22,857 nt of DNA. It comes from JAXFQS01 sp034178815. GTDB lineage: Bacteria; Verrucomicrobiota; Kiritimatiellia; RFP12; DVOR01. The notes under the pieces were generated by a model that was given only the letters and a program-made list of their open reading frames with translations, was not told the origin of the DNA and ran no database searches. The stretch is taken from positions 1 to 22,857 of the forward strand of contig JAXFQS010000067.1 of the NCBI GenBank assembly GCA_034178815.1, read 5' to 3'. How positions within the stretch are numbered: position 1 is the first letter of the stretch; every line of letters begins with the position of its first letter. Shown here one piece after another: positions 16,801 to 22,857 of the stretch. The translations under genes and the position numbers were made by a program.

Positions 16801-18257
16801 CCCATTGATCCCGTGGCTTCCATTCCCTTTTGGGCCATGGGGGCAAGAATAATCTTGAGGTCTTCTTGGGTGTAGCCGAAAGAGTGGTAGAGCCGCTCGT
16901 CCGGTTCCTCCCCAGGATCAATGGTATCGGGAACGGACAAGGTCTTGAGATTGTCCTTCAGCCACGCCCCATATGGTTTGGCAGTCGCTAGAGCCATTTT
17001 AATCTCGTCGTCACCGATAATCCGACCTGCTTTGGTGTCGACCAGCAACATACGACCGGGCTGCAAGCGCCCTTTGTAGGCCACATTTTCAGGGGCGACG
17101 GGGAGCACGCCTGTTTCGGAAGACATAATCAGGCGGTCGTCTTTTGTGACGGTGTAGCGCGAAGGGCGCAAGCCATTGCGATCAAGCACTGCGCCGACAA
17201 TTTCGCCATCTGTAAACGGAATCGATGCTGGGCCATCCCAAGGCTCCATCATACAGGCGTGATATTCGTAGAAGTCGCGCTTCTCCTGGGGCATTTCCGG
17301 ATAATGTTGCCAGGCCTCTGGGATAAGCATCATCATTACATGGGGTAACGAACGCCCCGCGTGGTAGAAGAACTCGATTGCGTTGTCCAAGATTGCCGAA
17401 TCGCTGTCGCCCTCAGTCAAGATGGGGAAGATTGATTTCATCTCGTCATCGAGCAGCGGGGTGGAGAAGAGACCTTCGCGTGCACTCATCCAGTTCTGGT
17501 TGCCGCGAAGGGTATTGATTTCTCCGTTGTGAGAGATGAAGCGGAAGGGTTGAGCCAAACGCCAAGAGGGGAAGGTATTGGTGCTGTATCTTTGGTGAAC
17601 CAGCGCTAGGGCTGATTGAACACGCTCGTCCTTCAATTCTGGGTAGAACGCGTCGATGGCGTCGGAGAGCATCAGACCTTTGTAGTTGATTGTGCGGCTG
17701 GAAAGGGATGGGATATAGAAGCGCTCTCCTTCGGGCAAGGTCAGAGCCCAGACGCGGTGTTCAATCAACTTGCGGGTGATAAAGAGTTTCCGCTCGAATG
17801 CATCCAACGGAACTCCATTTCGGCTAACAAAAAGCTGGCGAAAACGCGGCAAAGTTGACTGGGCCAGTTCTCCAATAGCAGAGACCTCAATCGGCACATC
17901 TCGCCAAAGGATGATTTGGAAGCCGTGGCGGGCTAGTTCGTCTTCAATGATTTGCTCACATTGTCGTCGATCATCTTCGGCCTGCGGGAATTGAATCATC
18001 CCTACGGCATAGTCCTTGGGCGGCGGAAGGTTTGGCACTATGGCGGCGAAGTATTGGTGCGGCAACTGAATCAAGATGCCTGCGCCGTCACCCGTTTTGG
18101 AATCGTATCCTGTTGCACCTCTGTGGTTGAGGTTGGCCAGAATCTTCAATGCGTCGGAGACGATTGCGTGGGAGGCAACGCCTTTGATGTTGCAGAGCAT
18201 GCCGACTCCGCAGGCATCATGTTCAAAGGTCGGGTTATAGAGTCCGTAGGGTTTCAT
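13821..18257 (-). CDS. gltB: Glutamate synthase large (alpha) subunit
   Basis: The 1478-residue subunit catalyses glutamine + 2-oxoglutarate + 2 e- to two glutamates with GltD. It starts with a short propeptide, so the class II glutaminase nucleophile is C16 in EHDACGVGM and would become N-terminal after cleavage. The order is then glutaminase domain (LNHRGATGYDSKTGDGAGI), central domain, FMN-binding barrel (SYGSISRPAHE, then GEGGEDPDRF, and VSGYDGGTGASP), and [3Fe-4S] ligands C1104, C1110 and C1115 in a CxxxxxCxxxxC pattern. The last part is the glycine-rich beta-helix (GLSGAKLALYPP to GRNFAAGMSGGIAYV). Length and motifs are typical of the ferredoxin- or NAD(P)H-type large subunit, and an adjacent gltD supports the NAD(P)H form. 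A CGGAG site lies about 9 bases before the ATG. It begins 24 bases after purF. Confidence 0.97.
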   Translation of the reverse strand: MKPYGLYNPTFEHDACGVGMLCNIKGVASHAIVSDALKILANLNHRGATGYDSKTGDGAGILIQLPHQYFAAIVPNLPPPKDYAVGMIQFPQAEDDRRQCEQIIEDELARHGFQIILWRDVPIEVSAIGELAQSTLPRFRQLFVSRNGVPLDAFERKLFITRKLIEHRVWALTLPEGERFYIPSLSSRTINYKGLMLSDAIDAFYPELKDERVQSALALVHQRYSTNTFPSWRLAQPFRFISHNGEINTLRGNQNWMSAREGLFSTPLLDDEMKSIFPILTEGDSDSAILDNAIEFFYHAGRSLPHVMMMLIPEAWQHYPEMPQEKRDFYEYHACMMEPWDGPASIPFTDGEIVGAVLDRNGLRPSRYTVTKDDRLIMSSETGVLPVAPENVAYKGRLQPGRMLLVDTKAGRIIGDDEIKMALATAKPYGAWLKDNLKTLSVPDTIDPGEEPDERLYHSFGYTQEDLKIILAPMAQKGMEATGSMGTDTPLAVMSKRPKLLYDYFHQLFAQVTNPPLDGIREEMVTSLDSYLGVQGNILEDGPQRCRMLKLRQPVLTEAALNAIPDQVVLDITFDAGKSPNALEDALKQLCKAAINAAQTHHHCVTLSDSAVSETRAPIPALLAVSATHHSLVKAGLRTAIALVLDSCEPREVHHFACLLGYGVDAICPRLALAAVRRLARLQLYVTVSEQEAVAHFIKAVGKGLLKVMSKVGISTLQSYRGAQIFEAVGISGQVIDNYFPGTISRVGGVSCADIQSEVETRFLKAQHSTSPLLELGGNYQWRQDGEKHLYNPQTIALLQQACRENNETLFEQYVERLTGEQAEFASIRGLMDFVPRAPIPLEEVEPWTEIVKRFKTGAMSYGSISRPAHETLAIAMNRIGGCSNSGEGGEDPDRFLPDAKGNWRISQIKQVASGRFGVTSNYLAHAKELQIKMAQGAKPGEGGQLPAEKVYPWIAKCRHSTPYVQLISPPPHHDIYSIEDLAQLIHDLKNSNPEARVSVKLVSKTGIGTIAAGVAKGKADLILVSGYDGGTGASPLTSIKHTGLPWEIGLAEVQQTLVLNKLRNRVRLECDGKLMTGRDVAIACLLGAEEFGFATAPLVAIGCVMMRVCHLNTCPQGIATQDPRLSCRFKGKPEYVVNFMRFIAEDLRKWMARLGFRTIDEMVGHVECLKPRQLPGCKKAQHIDLSAILAKVPCSDSERHCSVKQDHGVDMVLDRQLIAKCERALELAEPIVLDISVRNTQRTVGTMLSYEISRRTGEEGLPNDTIRLNATGSCGQSFAAFGAKGLTISVEGDANDYFGKGLSGAKLALYPPRQSTIVPDRNIICGNVALYGATSGEVYICGVAGERFAVRNSGATAVVEGVGDHGCEYMTGGRVLVLGTTGRNFAAGMSGGIAYVLDETGDFEDHRCNTELVDLEPLADSEEAEEVRKMILRHRDATGSKKAATLLADWTQTRHRIIKIMPRDYKRALAMQQQNAE

Positions 18258-18281
18258 TGTAGCTACTCCGTGGTTAAAGTT

Positions 18282-19703
18282 TCAGCACTTCGGGGCAGTT
18301 GCACCGTGGCAGTCGACTGGGTATTTACCCGTGAAGCATCCCATACAAAAGCGCATAGGCTCCTGCATCACGCATTGAAGTCCAGCAAGGCTGAGGTAGG
18401 CAAGGGTGTCGGCCTCGACAATTTGTCGAATCTCTTCGACTGTCTTGCCGTTAGCGATGAGTTCCTCTGCGCTGGGAAAGTCGATTCCAAGGGAACAGGG
18501 GTGGCGCGTGGGGGGACAGGCAATGCGCAGGTGGATTTCCTTTGCGCCTGCCTGCCGGAGCATTTGAATACGCTTGCGGCAGGTGTTGCCCCGAATGATG
18601 GAGTCGTCCACGACGATGACGCGCTTGTTCTTTACGACATCTGGGGAGATGGAAAGTTTGAGGTCTGCCGAGGTCTTTCGAGCCCCCGCGCTGGGGAGGA
18701 TGAAGGTGCGTCCGGCATAGTGATTCCGCACGAAGCCGTAGTGAAGGGGAATCCCGGAGGCCTGCGAGAATCCGAGAGCCGCCAAAACGCCGCTGTCGGG
18801 GATGGGGACAACACAATCGCCTTTGGCCGGAGACTCTTTGAAGAGTTGTCGCCCGATGGCTATGCGGGTGTTGTAGACACTCTTTCCGAAGACAACGGAA
18901 TCCGGTCGGGCGAAGTAAATATGCTCGAAGACGCACTGTCCGACGGCTTGCCCGACACTTTCGTCAAAGCGGGTCGAGTGGAGCCCCATATGGTCGATAC
19001 AGATGAACTCGCCGGGTTCTACATCGCGCAGGTAGTCGATGCCTAACTGGGTGAAGACGCAGGTCTCGCTTGAGAGGACATAGCCGTCACCGAGTCGTCC
19101 GATGGAAAGCGGTCGAATGCCCCAGGGGTCGCGTGCCGCGTAGACCTTTCCGTTATTGAGCAGAACGAAGGCAAATGAGCCTTGCAATTGGGTGAAAAGG
19201 GCGGGAAGGCGGTTGGGAAGTTGAAGGTAGCGGGGGTCGGCGAGTTGATGGAGGAGAATCTCGCTGTCGGTCGAGGTTTGGAAAATGGCACCGCGTCGCT
19301 GGTAGGCTTCGCGAAGTTCGGCGGCGTTGACGAGGTTGCCGTTGTGGGCAATGGCCCAGTTGCCGTCCCGGCACTCGGCGGTAAGGGGCTGGATATTCTG
19401 TTCGCAGCTTCGCCCGGTGGTTGAATAGCGAACATGACCGATTCCGGTAGAACCGGGAAGTTCTTCGTCGAAGTCGCCCTTGAAGACCTCGTTGACGAGC
19501 CCCATCCCTTTACGGGCATTATTGTTCCAACCGTCGAAAATTACCATTCCCGCCGATTCCTGCCCTCGATGCTGCAACGCGAAAAGTGCCGCGTAGAGAA
19601 ACCGTGCCGCTTGTGGAACATTGTAGAGCGCTACAACCCCGCAAGCCTCGTGCGGGCGGCCATCACCGGGAGGGAAAGGTTGGTAATCTTCCGTCGAGTT
19701 CAT
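18282..19703 (-). CDS. purF: Amidophosphoribosyltransferase
   Basis: From the ATG at 19703 the protein has 473 residues. It catalyses the first committed step of purine synthesis, PRPP + glutamine to phosphoribosylamine. The class II glutaminase nucleophile is C21 in PHEACGVVALYN, so a 20-residue propeptide must be removed. The phosphoribosyltransferase PRPP loop is VIVVDDSIIRGNT. Four cysteines match the [4Fe-4S] ligands of the Bacillus-type enzyme: QCVFEHIYF, RHPCSLGID and the pair in FCMGCFTGKYP. Other in-frame starts are ATG at 19727 and TTG at 19754; none has a good SD. I favour 19703 because it gives a propeptide close to the usual short length. It heads a block with gltB, gltD and pyrG, and a dyad lies about 65 bases upstream. 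Confidence 0.93.
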   Translation of the reverse strand: MNSTEDYQPFPPGDGRPHEACGVVALYNVPQAARFLYAALFALQHRGQESAGMVIFDGWNNNARKGMGLVNEVFKGDFDEELPGSTGIGHVRYSTTGRSCEQNIQPLTAECRDGNWAIAHNGNLVNAAELREAYQRRGAIFQTSTDSEILLHQLADPRYLQLPNRLPALFTQLQGSFAFVLLNNGKVYAARDPWGIRPLSIGRLGDGYVLSSETCVFTQLGIDYLRDVEPGEFICIDHMGLHSTRFDESVGQAVGQCVFEHIYFARPDSVVFGKSVYNTRIAIGRQLFKESPAKGDCVVPIPDSGVLAALGFSQASGIPLHYGFVRNHYAGRTFILPSAGARKTSADLKLSISPDVVKNKRVIVVDDSIIRGNTCRKRIQMLRQAGAKEIHLRIACPPTRHPCSLGIDFPSAEELIANGKTVEEIRQIVEADTLAYLSLAGLQCVMQEPMRFCMGCFTGKYPVDCHGATAPKC

Positions 19704-19748
19704 TGCAAGGATATAAGCAGATTCCATGCCACGAATGGAGGAGGGTGC

Positions 19749-19782
19749 TAGCAACCTTTAAGGAGGCAAAATAGCAACCTTT
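19749..19782. repeat. 11-bp direct repeat upstream of purF
   Basis: TAGCAACCTTT occurs at 19749-19759 and again at 19772-19782, a period of 23 bases (about two helical turns). The right copy lies within the dyad at 19766-19785. The left copy overlaps the possible TTG start of purF, which argues that coding really begins at a later ATG. Role inferred only from position. Confidence 0.45.
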
Positions 19783-19785
19783 TGC
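19766..19785. promoter_or_regulatory. Candidate operator (20-bp dyad) of the purF block
   Basis: GCAAAA (19766-19771) and TTTTGC (19780-19785) form a perfect inverted repeat around an 8-base centre, in the short gap between the DUF4186 gene and purF. Its position fits an operator for the nucleotide/nitrogen block. It is not the E. coli PurR box (16 bp, central CG), though the GCAAA half-site is similar. No convincing -35/-10 pair was found nearby, so the purF promoter may be weak, activator-dependent or further upstream. Confidence 0.35.
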
Positions 19786-19845
19786 AATCCGAGGATGACG
19801 ATTTTGTTGCTACGCGACAGAAATGTAGTTTTGCTATGCTTGGGG

Positions 19846-20217
19846 CTAGTGGGAATCCCTTGGCGCTTGCCGTTGCTGACGGGCAATCCAAAGAAGAAGA
19901 AAGTTGACTATCTTTCCTTCCTGTTGGGGCGTGAGCGGGCGGTTAAGAGGCACCTGCCACCATTTGTTCAGACAGCCCCGACAGCACATGGCGCACGCGT
20001 GCATGGCAATGAAGACTGGATGACCACGCATAGGCGTCTGTCACCCATCATTGGAAGGGATTGCCGGAGCCAATCGCTGGTGGACAAAATCGCGCGCATG
20101 CCGACGCAGAGTGTCCGCTCCAATCGACTTTAGGTAGGCAATCTCCTGCTCCCCGAGTGCGAAGGAACTCCGGAACCGGCTACGCGAGAGTCGCGCCAAC
20201 CCCTCCTCGGGAGACAT
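19846..20217 (-). pseudogene. DUF4186 protein gene interrupted by one in-frame TGA
   Basis: Reading the minus strand from the ATG at 20217, 58 codons (MSPEEGLARLSRSRFRSSF... to ...APAIPSNDG) are followed by TGA at 20041-20043, and then the same frame continues with QTPMRGHPVFIAMHACAMCC and on to a TAG at 19846-19848. The two parts together (about 123 residues) match the DUF4186 family as I know it, where the interrupted place normally reads NDG-K/R-QTPMRGHP. So one codon, probably CGA or similar, became TGA; there is no frameshift or other damage. The function of DUF4186 is not known; the CC-x-x-C cysteines suggest a metal or redox site. It starts 7 bases after hslO. It may be a recent pseudogene, a case of TGA read-through (the context is TGA-C), a split gene restarting at the ATG at 20031 (61 residues), or a sequence error. 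TGA is a normal stop elsewhere in the window, so global recoding is unlikely. Confidence 0.75.
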
Positions 20218-20224
20218 TATTGTT

Positions 20225-21121
20225 TCAACGCGAACCGCGAGCCTTCAGAATAGCCTCAATATGGGGCTGAGGAATCGACCAGCCGCGCCCGCACATATGG
20301 CAATAGATGGACGCTGGGTGACTTGCCGACGCCATCGCACGAAGCTCATCCGTAGGCAGACCCTCAAGCATCGATGTGACCCGTTCGGAGGAACAGGAAC
20401 AGGCAAAACGAAGTTCCGTCCGCGACCTCTCCTCGAAATCAGAGATCCCCAAGTAATCCGACAATGCCGCCAATGGCGCGGAAGATTCTAGGGCGAAAGG
20501 AGCCCCCTCCTGCCGCAACGCCTTTTGCAACTTTTGGAAGAACTGCTGGTTGCCCTCCGGAAGGCGTTCCAGCAGTAGCCCTCGGGCACAGTCGAGATAG
20601 GACGGATCGCTTAGATGCACCGAATGACGAACCGCAGTATCCCGCTGCTCAGAGTGCGAATAGTAATGCTCCAGCGCAGAATCAAGGCGAACCGGAGCCG
20701 CAATCTGAAGTTGCGACTGGGCCAAAAGAGCCCCAGGAATAGAGCGCATAATGCGAAAAGCCGCCCGCCTACCTAATGTTTCCGTCAGGTCCATTGCCGG
20801 ATTCGTGTCATACTCTTCCAGCACCTTCTGTTCGACATAGCCCCGAAGCCCTCCCGTCCCGGAGGCTTCCATCAAAAAGCCCTTGATTGGGCCATCGCAT
20901 TTGAATTGGAAGGTAATAGTCTCCTCTGGTCTGCCAAGGTCTCCGCCCAATAGTGCCGTAGCTGCCAATGCCGCCGCTTGTATCATACTGCTTGCAGGCC
21001 CATTTAGGTGCCCATTGGCGAGAATGCGGGCAGGTTCGGCAACATCGACTAGGAGTAGTTTCAGGTGGGTGGAAGGCGAGTAGGCAAGCAGGCGATACCC
21101 GCTGGGGTTAGTCATAATCAT
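20225..21121 (-). CDS. hslO: Hsp33 redox-regulated chaperone
   Basis: The 298-residue protein is the cytoplasmic holdase that is switched on by oxidation. The C-terminal zinc switch is intact: C241-x-C243 and C274-x-x-C277, with the usual long linker between the pairs. The N-terminal part shows family stretches such as ARILANGHLNGPASSMIQAA replaced at moderate similarity, and GLRGYVEQK. Length is normal. The ATG at 21121 overlaps the stop of the preceding gene (ATGA); a second ATG six bases later is also possible. It is followed after 7 bases by the broken DUF4186 gene. The link to the unknown upstream gene by a 4-nt overlap suggests co-expression, perhaps under stress. Confidence 0.93.
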   Translation of the reverse strand: MIMTNPSGYRLLAYSPSTHLKLLLVDVAEPARILANGHLNGPASSMIQAAALAATALLGGDLGRPEETITFQFKCDGPIKGFLMEASGTGGLRGYVEQKVLEEYDTNPAMDLTETLGRRAAFRIMRSIPGALLAQSQLQIAAPVRLDSALEHYYSHSEQRDTAVRHSVHLSDPSYLDCARGLLLERLPEGNQQFFQKLQKALRQEGAPFALESSAPLAALSDYLGISDFEERSRTELRFACSCSSERVTSMLEGLPTDELRAMASASHPASIYCHMCGRGWSIPQPHIEAILKARGSR

Positions 21122-22857
21122 AACTTTTCGGGTGTGGCGGGAAGGTTTTGAACGGTCTCCAAGAATAGGTCTTTCAGCGTCAATATGTGCTCATGCTGCC
21201 GACACAAAGACCAGAGCACGAAGGTCCATTTCTCGCGGAACTTGTACTGTGGTCTCAGGTTCGGATCGAAGGAGTCGAAGTCGTAGGACCGCATTTGGTA
21301 TTTCCAGAACATTCCGTTCGTCTTGGCGGTAAAACCATCGAAGAAGCATTCGGCTATTTCGGGCAGGGTGAGGTCTGCGTTGTGGCGCAGCCAATAGTCG
21401 CGAAGAACGGAGGCGAAGGCGCTGAGATAGAAGGCGTTGGCGCGTTGCTGGTTCTCGGTTGTTTGGGATAGGTCGGGCCAGCCCATAATGCCGCGAATGG
21501 AGCAGACGCGGACTGTTTGTGGGAGGACTTTGCCTTTTCGGGCGTCGTAGTTGAACTCGAAAATCTCTTTTCCGACGCCGAACCTGCAACTGCGGTCGCT
21601 GGCCGTGTATTTCTTGGCAATCATATTTTGAGCGGCGACCTCTCCCAGTAGCCGGACGACGCCGCGAACGACATCGAGATCTTCACGCGGGGGGGCATCT
21701 TGGCCTGCGGTGGGCTGGTGGAGGTAGTAACTTTTAGGTATTCCGTCGAGGGGATATCCGGGGCAGCGTCTGCGGATGAGGAATTGGCGTCTATTGGGGC
21801 GTCCGTCGATATCGTTTTCGGGCGTGGCTAGGAAGTATTCGCTGTAGCAGGAGCCGAGTGCGCGGAAGGCATTGGCGCGCGCGAGCATATAGGAGGCGTA
21901 ACCGGTGTGGGCTGAGGCGAGTTCTTTCTCGATGAGGCTGTAGGGGTAGGGGTGGCGGTTGGTTTTGACAATGATTTCGCGTGTGCCGCCTTCGCCCAGC
22001 GGAATCTCCTGGGTGGCCGATCTGATCTCGTAGACATTGAGGTGTTCGATTCGCTCGTCACAGTTGAGCGTCTGGGTGAGGCGGGAGACGATATGGCGCG
22101 TACGAAGGTCGATGCCGGGGTGGTATTCGGGGCGTCCGCCGAGGAAGGTGACGCCTGGAAGGGCGGTGCGTCGGTCGTCGAAGGATTGTGTCTCGAATGT
22201 GCCTGCGGTGTTGTAGATGTTACCGGTGATATGGCGGTACATGGCAACGGTGAAGGCGTCGCTTTTTTCGTCGGCGTAGTCGGGATTGACGAGTGCGCGG
22301 CGGAAGGTTTCGCCGACGGCGGCAAGGCGTTCGGAAAGGGCGGAGAGGGGAATGCGCTTGAGAACGAGGTCTTCCATGATCTGTTCGAGTTCGGGCACGA
22401 GGGTTCGGATGGCGTAGCCGTCGGGAAGCCCGAAGAACTCGATTTCGTGATGAGCCTGGTACTTGGGGAATCTCATGTAGGACAGGTGCTGATTGGTTTC
22501 AACCCCTACCCAGTAGTGCAACACACCTTTTGCCGTCGCAGGTTGGCACCTTGCGAGGTCGACGACTCGTACGAATTCGCCGTAGGTCAGGAAGTGGACG
22601 CCACGGACATTGTAATAGTAATAGATCCCGGAGCCGATGCGCCGGTGGTTGATGGCCAGAACGCCAGCCATCTCGCTTTTCGTCCACGCCAACGGTTTGA
22701 TGCGCCACTCCTGTCCGAGGCGGCGGTAGTAGTCGAGGGCGCTTTGGGTACGGTCGCAGAAGACGATTTGGTTGAGTGGCACCCCCAGACTGTGAAGCCA
22801 CTCGTCGACGGCCACAAGGGTTTCGATGGGAACATCGCGCTGGGAGATTTCGATGGT
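21118..22857 (-). CDS. Large protein of unknown function, 5' end beyond the window
   Basis: The minus-strand frame is open from the right edge to a TGA at 21118-21120 (579 residues). A GTG at 22815 is the first start-like codon inside the window, but the frame continues beyond it, so the true start is probably outside. I do not recognise the family. It is soluble-looking, with no signal peptide or membrane segment in the visible part, and rich in Tyr, Arg and His. Notable stretches are GIYYYYNVRGVHFLTYGEF near the N-terminal side, MRFPKYQAHHEIEFFGLPDG, REIIVKTNRHPYP, QFLIRRRCPGYPLDGIP and RFGVGKEIFEFNYD. The order of a VK-containing strand, a hinge-like stretch and a late glycine-rich motif faintly recalls a kinase-like fold, but this is speculation. 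It overlaps hslO by 4 nt, so the two are likely co-expressed. Confidence 0.7.
   Translation of the reverse strand, partial: TIEISQRDVPIETLVAVDEWLHSLGVPLNQIVFCDRTQSALDYYRRLGQEWRIKPLAWTKSEMAGVLAINHRRIGSGIYYYYNVRGVHFLTYGEFVRVVDLARCQPATAKGVLHYWVGVETNQHLSYMRFPKYQAHHEIEFFGLPDGYAIRTLVPELEQIMEDLVLKRIPLSALSERLAAVGETFRRALVNPDYADEKSDAFTVAMYRHITGNIYNTAGTFETQSFDDRRTALPGVTFLGGRPEYHPGIDLRTRHIVSRLTQTLNCDERIEHLNVYEIRSATQEIPLGEGGTREIIVKTNRHPYPYSLIEKELASAHTGYASYMLARANAFRALGSCYSEYFLATPENDIDGRPNRRQFLIRRRCPGYPLDGIPKSYYLHQPTAGQDAPPREDLDVVRGVVRLLGEVAAQNMIAKKYTASDRSCRFGVGKEIFEFNYDARKGKVLPQTVRVCSIRGIMGWPDLSQTTENQQRANAFYLSAFASVLRDYWLRHNADLTLPEIAECFFDGFTAKTNGMFWKYQMRSYDFDSFDPNLRPQYKFREKWTFVLWSLCRQHEHILTLKDLFLETVQNLPATPEKL

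Noticed and set aside
17952..19046. 364-codon open frame antisense to gltB and purF
   Set aside because: It crosses two well-supported genes on the opposite strand and shows no family motif.
20041..20043. TGA in the DUF4186 gene as a selenocysteine or recoded codon
   Set aside because: The family has a basic residue here, no convincing SECIS-like hairpin was seen right after the codon, and TGA ends most other genes in the window.
19795..20133. 112-codon plus-strand frame with a GAGG just before its ATG
   Set aside because: It is antisense to the DUF4186 gene, whose minus-strand reading gives recognisable conserved sequence, so the plus-strand frame is a shadow despite the SD-like bases.

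Overview
The window looks like chromosomal housekeeping DNA from a Gram-negative-type bacterium. It is dense, with many 4-nt start/stop overlaps, moderate-to-high GC, weak Shine-Dalgarno sites and TGA as the most common stop (9 of 13 visible gene ends). I see no rRNA, tRNA, CRISPR array, insertion sequence or phage gene. The lineage cannot be fixed from the sequence. A MetX-MetW fusion, a secreted GH2 glycosidase and the general style suggest an uncultured or PVC-like lineage, but this is only a guess.

Layout. (1) Bases 1-813, minus strand: the N-terminal part of a secreted glycoside hydrolase family 2 (beta-galactosidase-like) enzyme that runs off the left edge, with a strong promoter. (2) Bases 814-1104: a divergent regulatory region with one good promoter in each direction. 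The plus-strand promoter seems to give a leaderless or nearly leaderless mRNA. (3) Bases 1105-10636, plus strand: seven tightly packed genes, namely metX-metW fusion, cysE, a ModF-like double ABC ATPase, a YejE-like ABC permease, nspC, a D-2-hydroxyacid dehydrogenase and a UvrD/Rep-family helicase. (4) Bases 10637-10800: a convergent gap. (5) Bases 10801-22857, minus strand, read from the right edge: a large unrecognised protein (partial), hslO (Hsp33), a DUF4186 gene interrupted by one in-frame TGA, then purF, gltB, gltD and pyrG.

How the genes work together. MetXW and CysE make the two activated precursors of sulfur amino acid synthesis (O-acyl-homoserine and O-acetylserine) and overlap by 4 nt. 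The minus-strand block purF-gltB-gltD-pyrG is a set of glutamine-amide-using enzymes: PurF starts purine synthesis, GltBD makes glutamate from glutamine and 2-oxoglutarate, and PyrG makes CTP. It looks like a nitrogen/nucleotide operon, and a 20-bp dyad lies just upstream of purF. PurF and GltBD both carry predicted Fe-S clusters, and the redox chaperone Hsp33 is encoded just upstream.

Most worth a second look: the DUF4186 gene broken by a single TGA with flawless reading frame on both sides; the unrecognised protein at the right edge; the MetX-MetW fusion with a leaderless promoter; the four-gene glutamine amidotransferase cluster; the orphan YejE-like permease with a long extracytoplasmic insert and no EAA glycine; and the dyad and direct repeat before purF. 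I found no convincing wholly new multi-gene system. Most genes here belong to known families.
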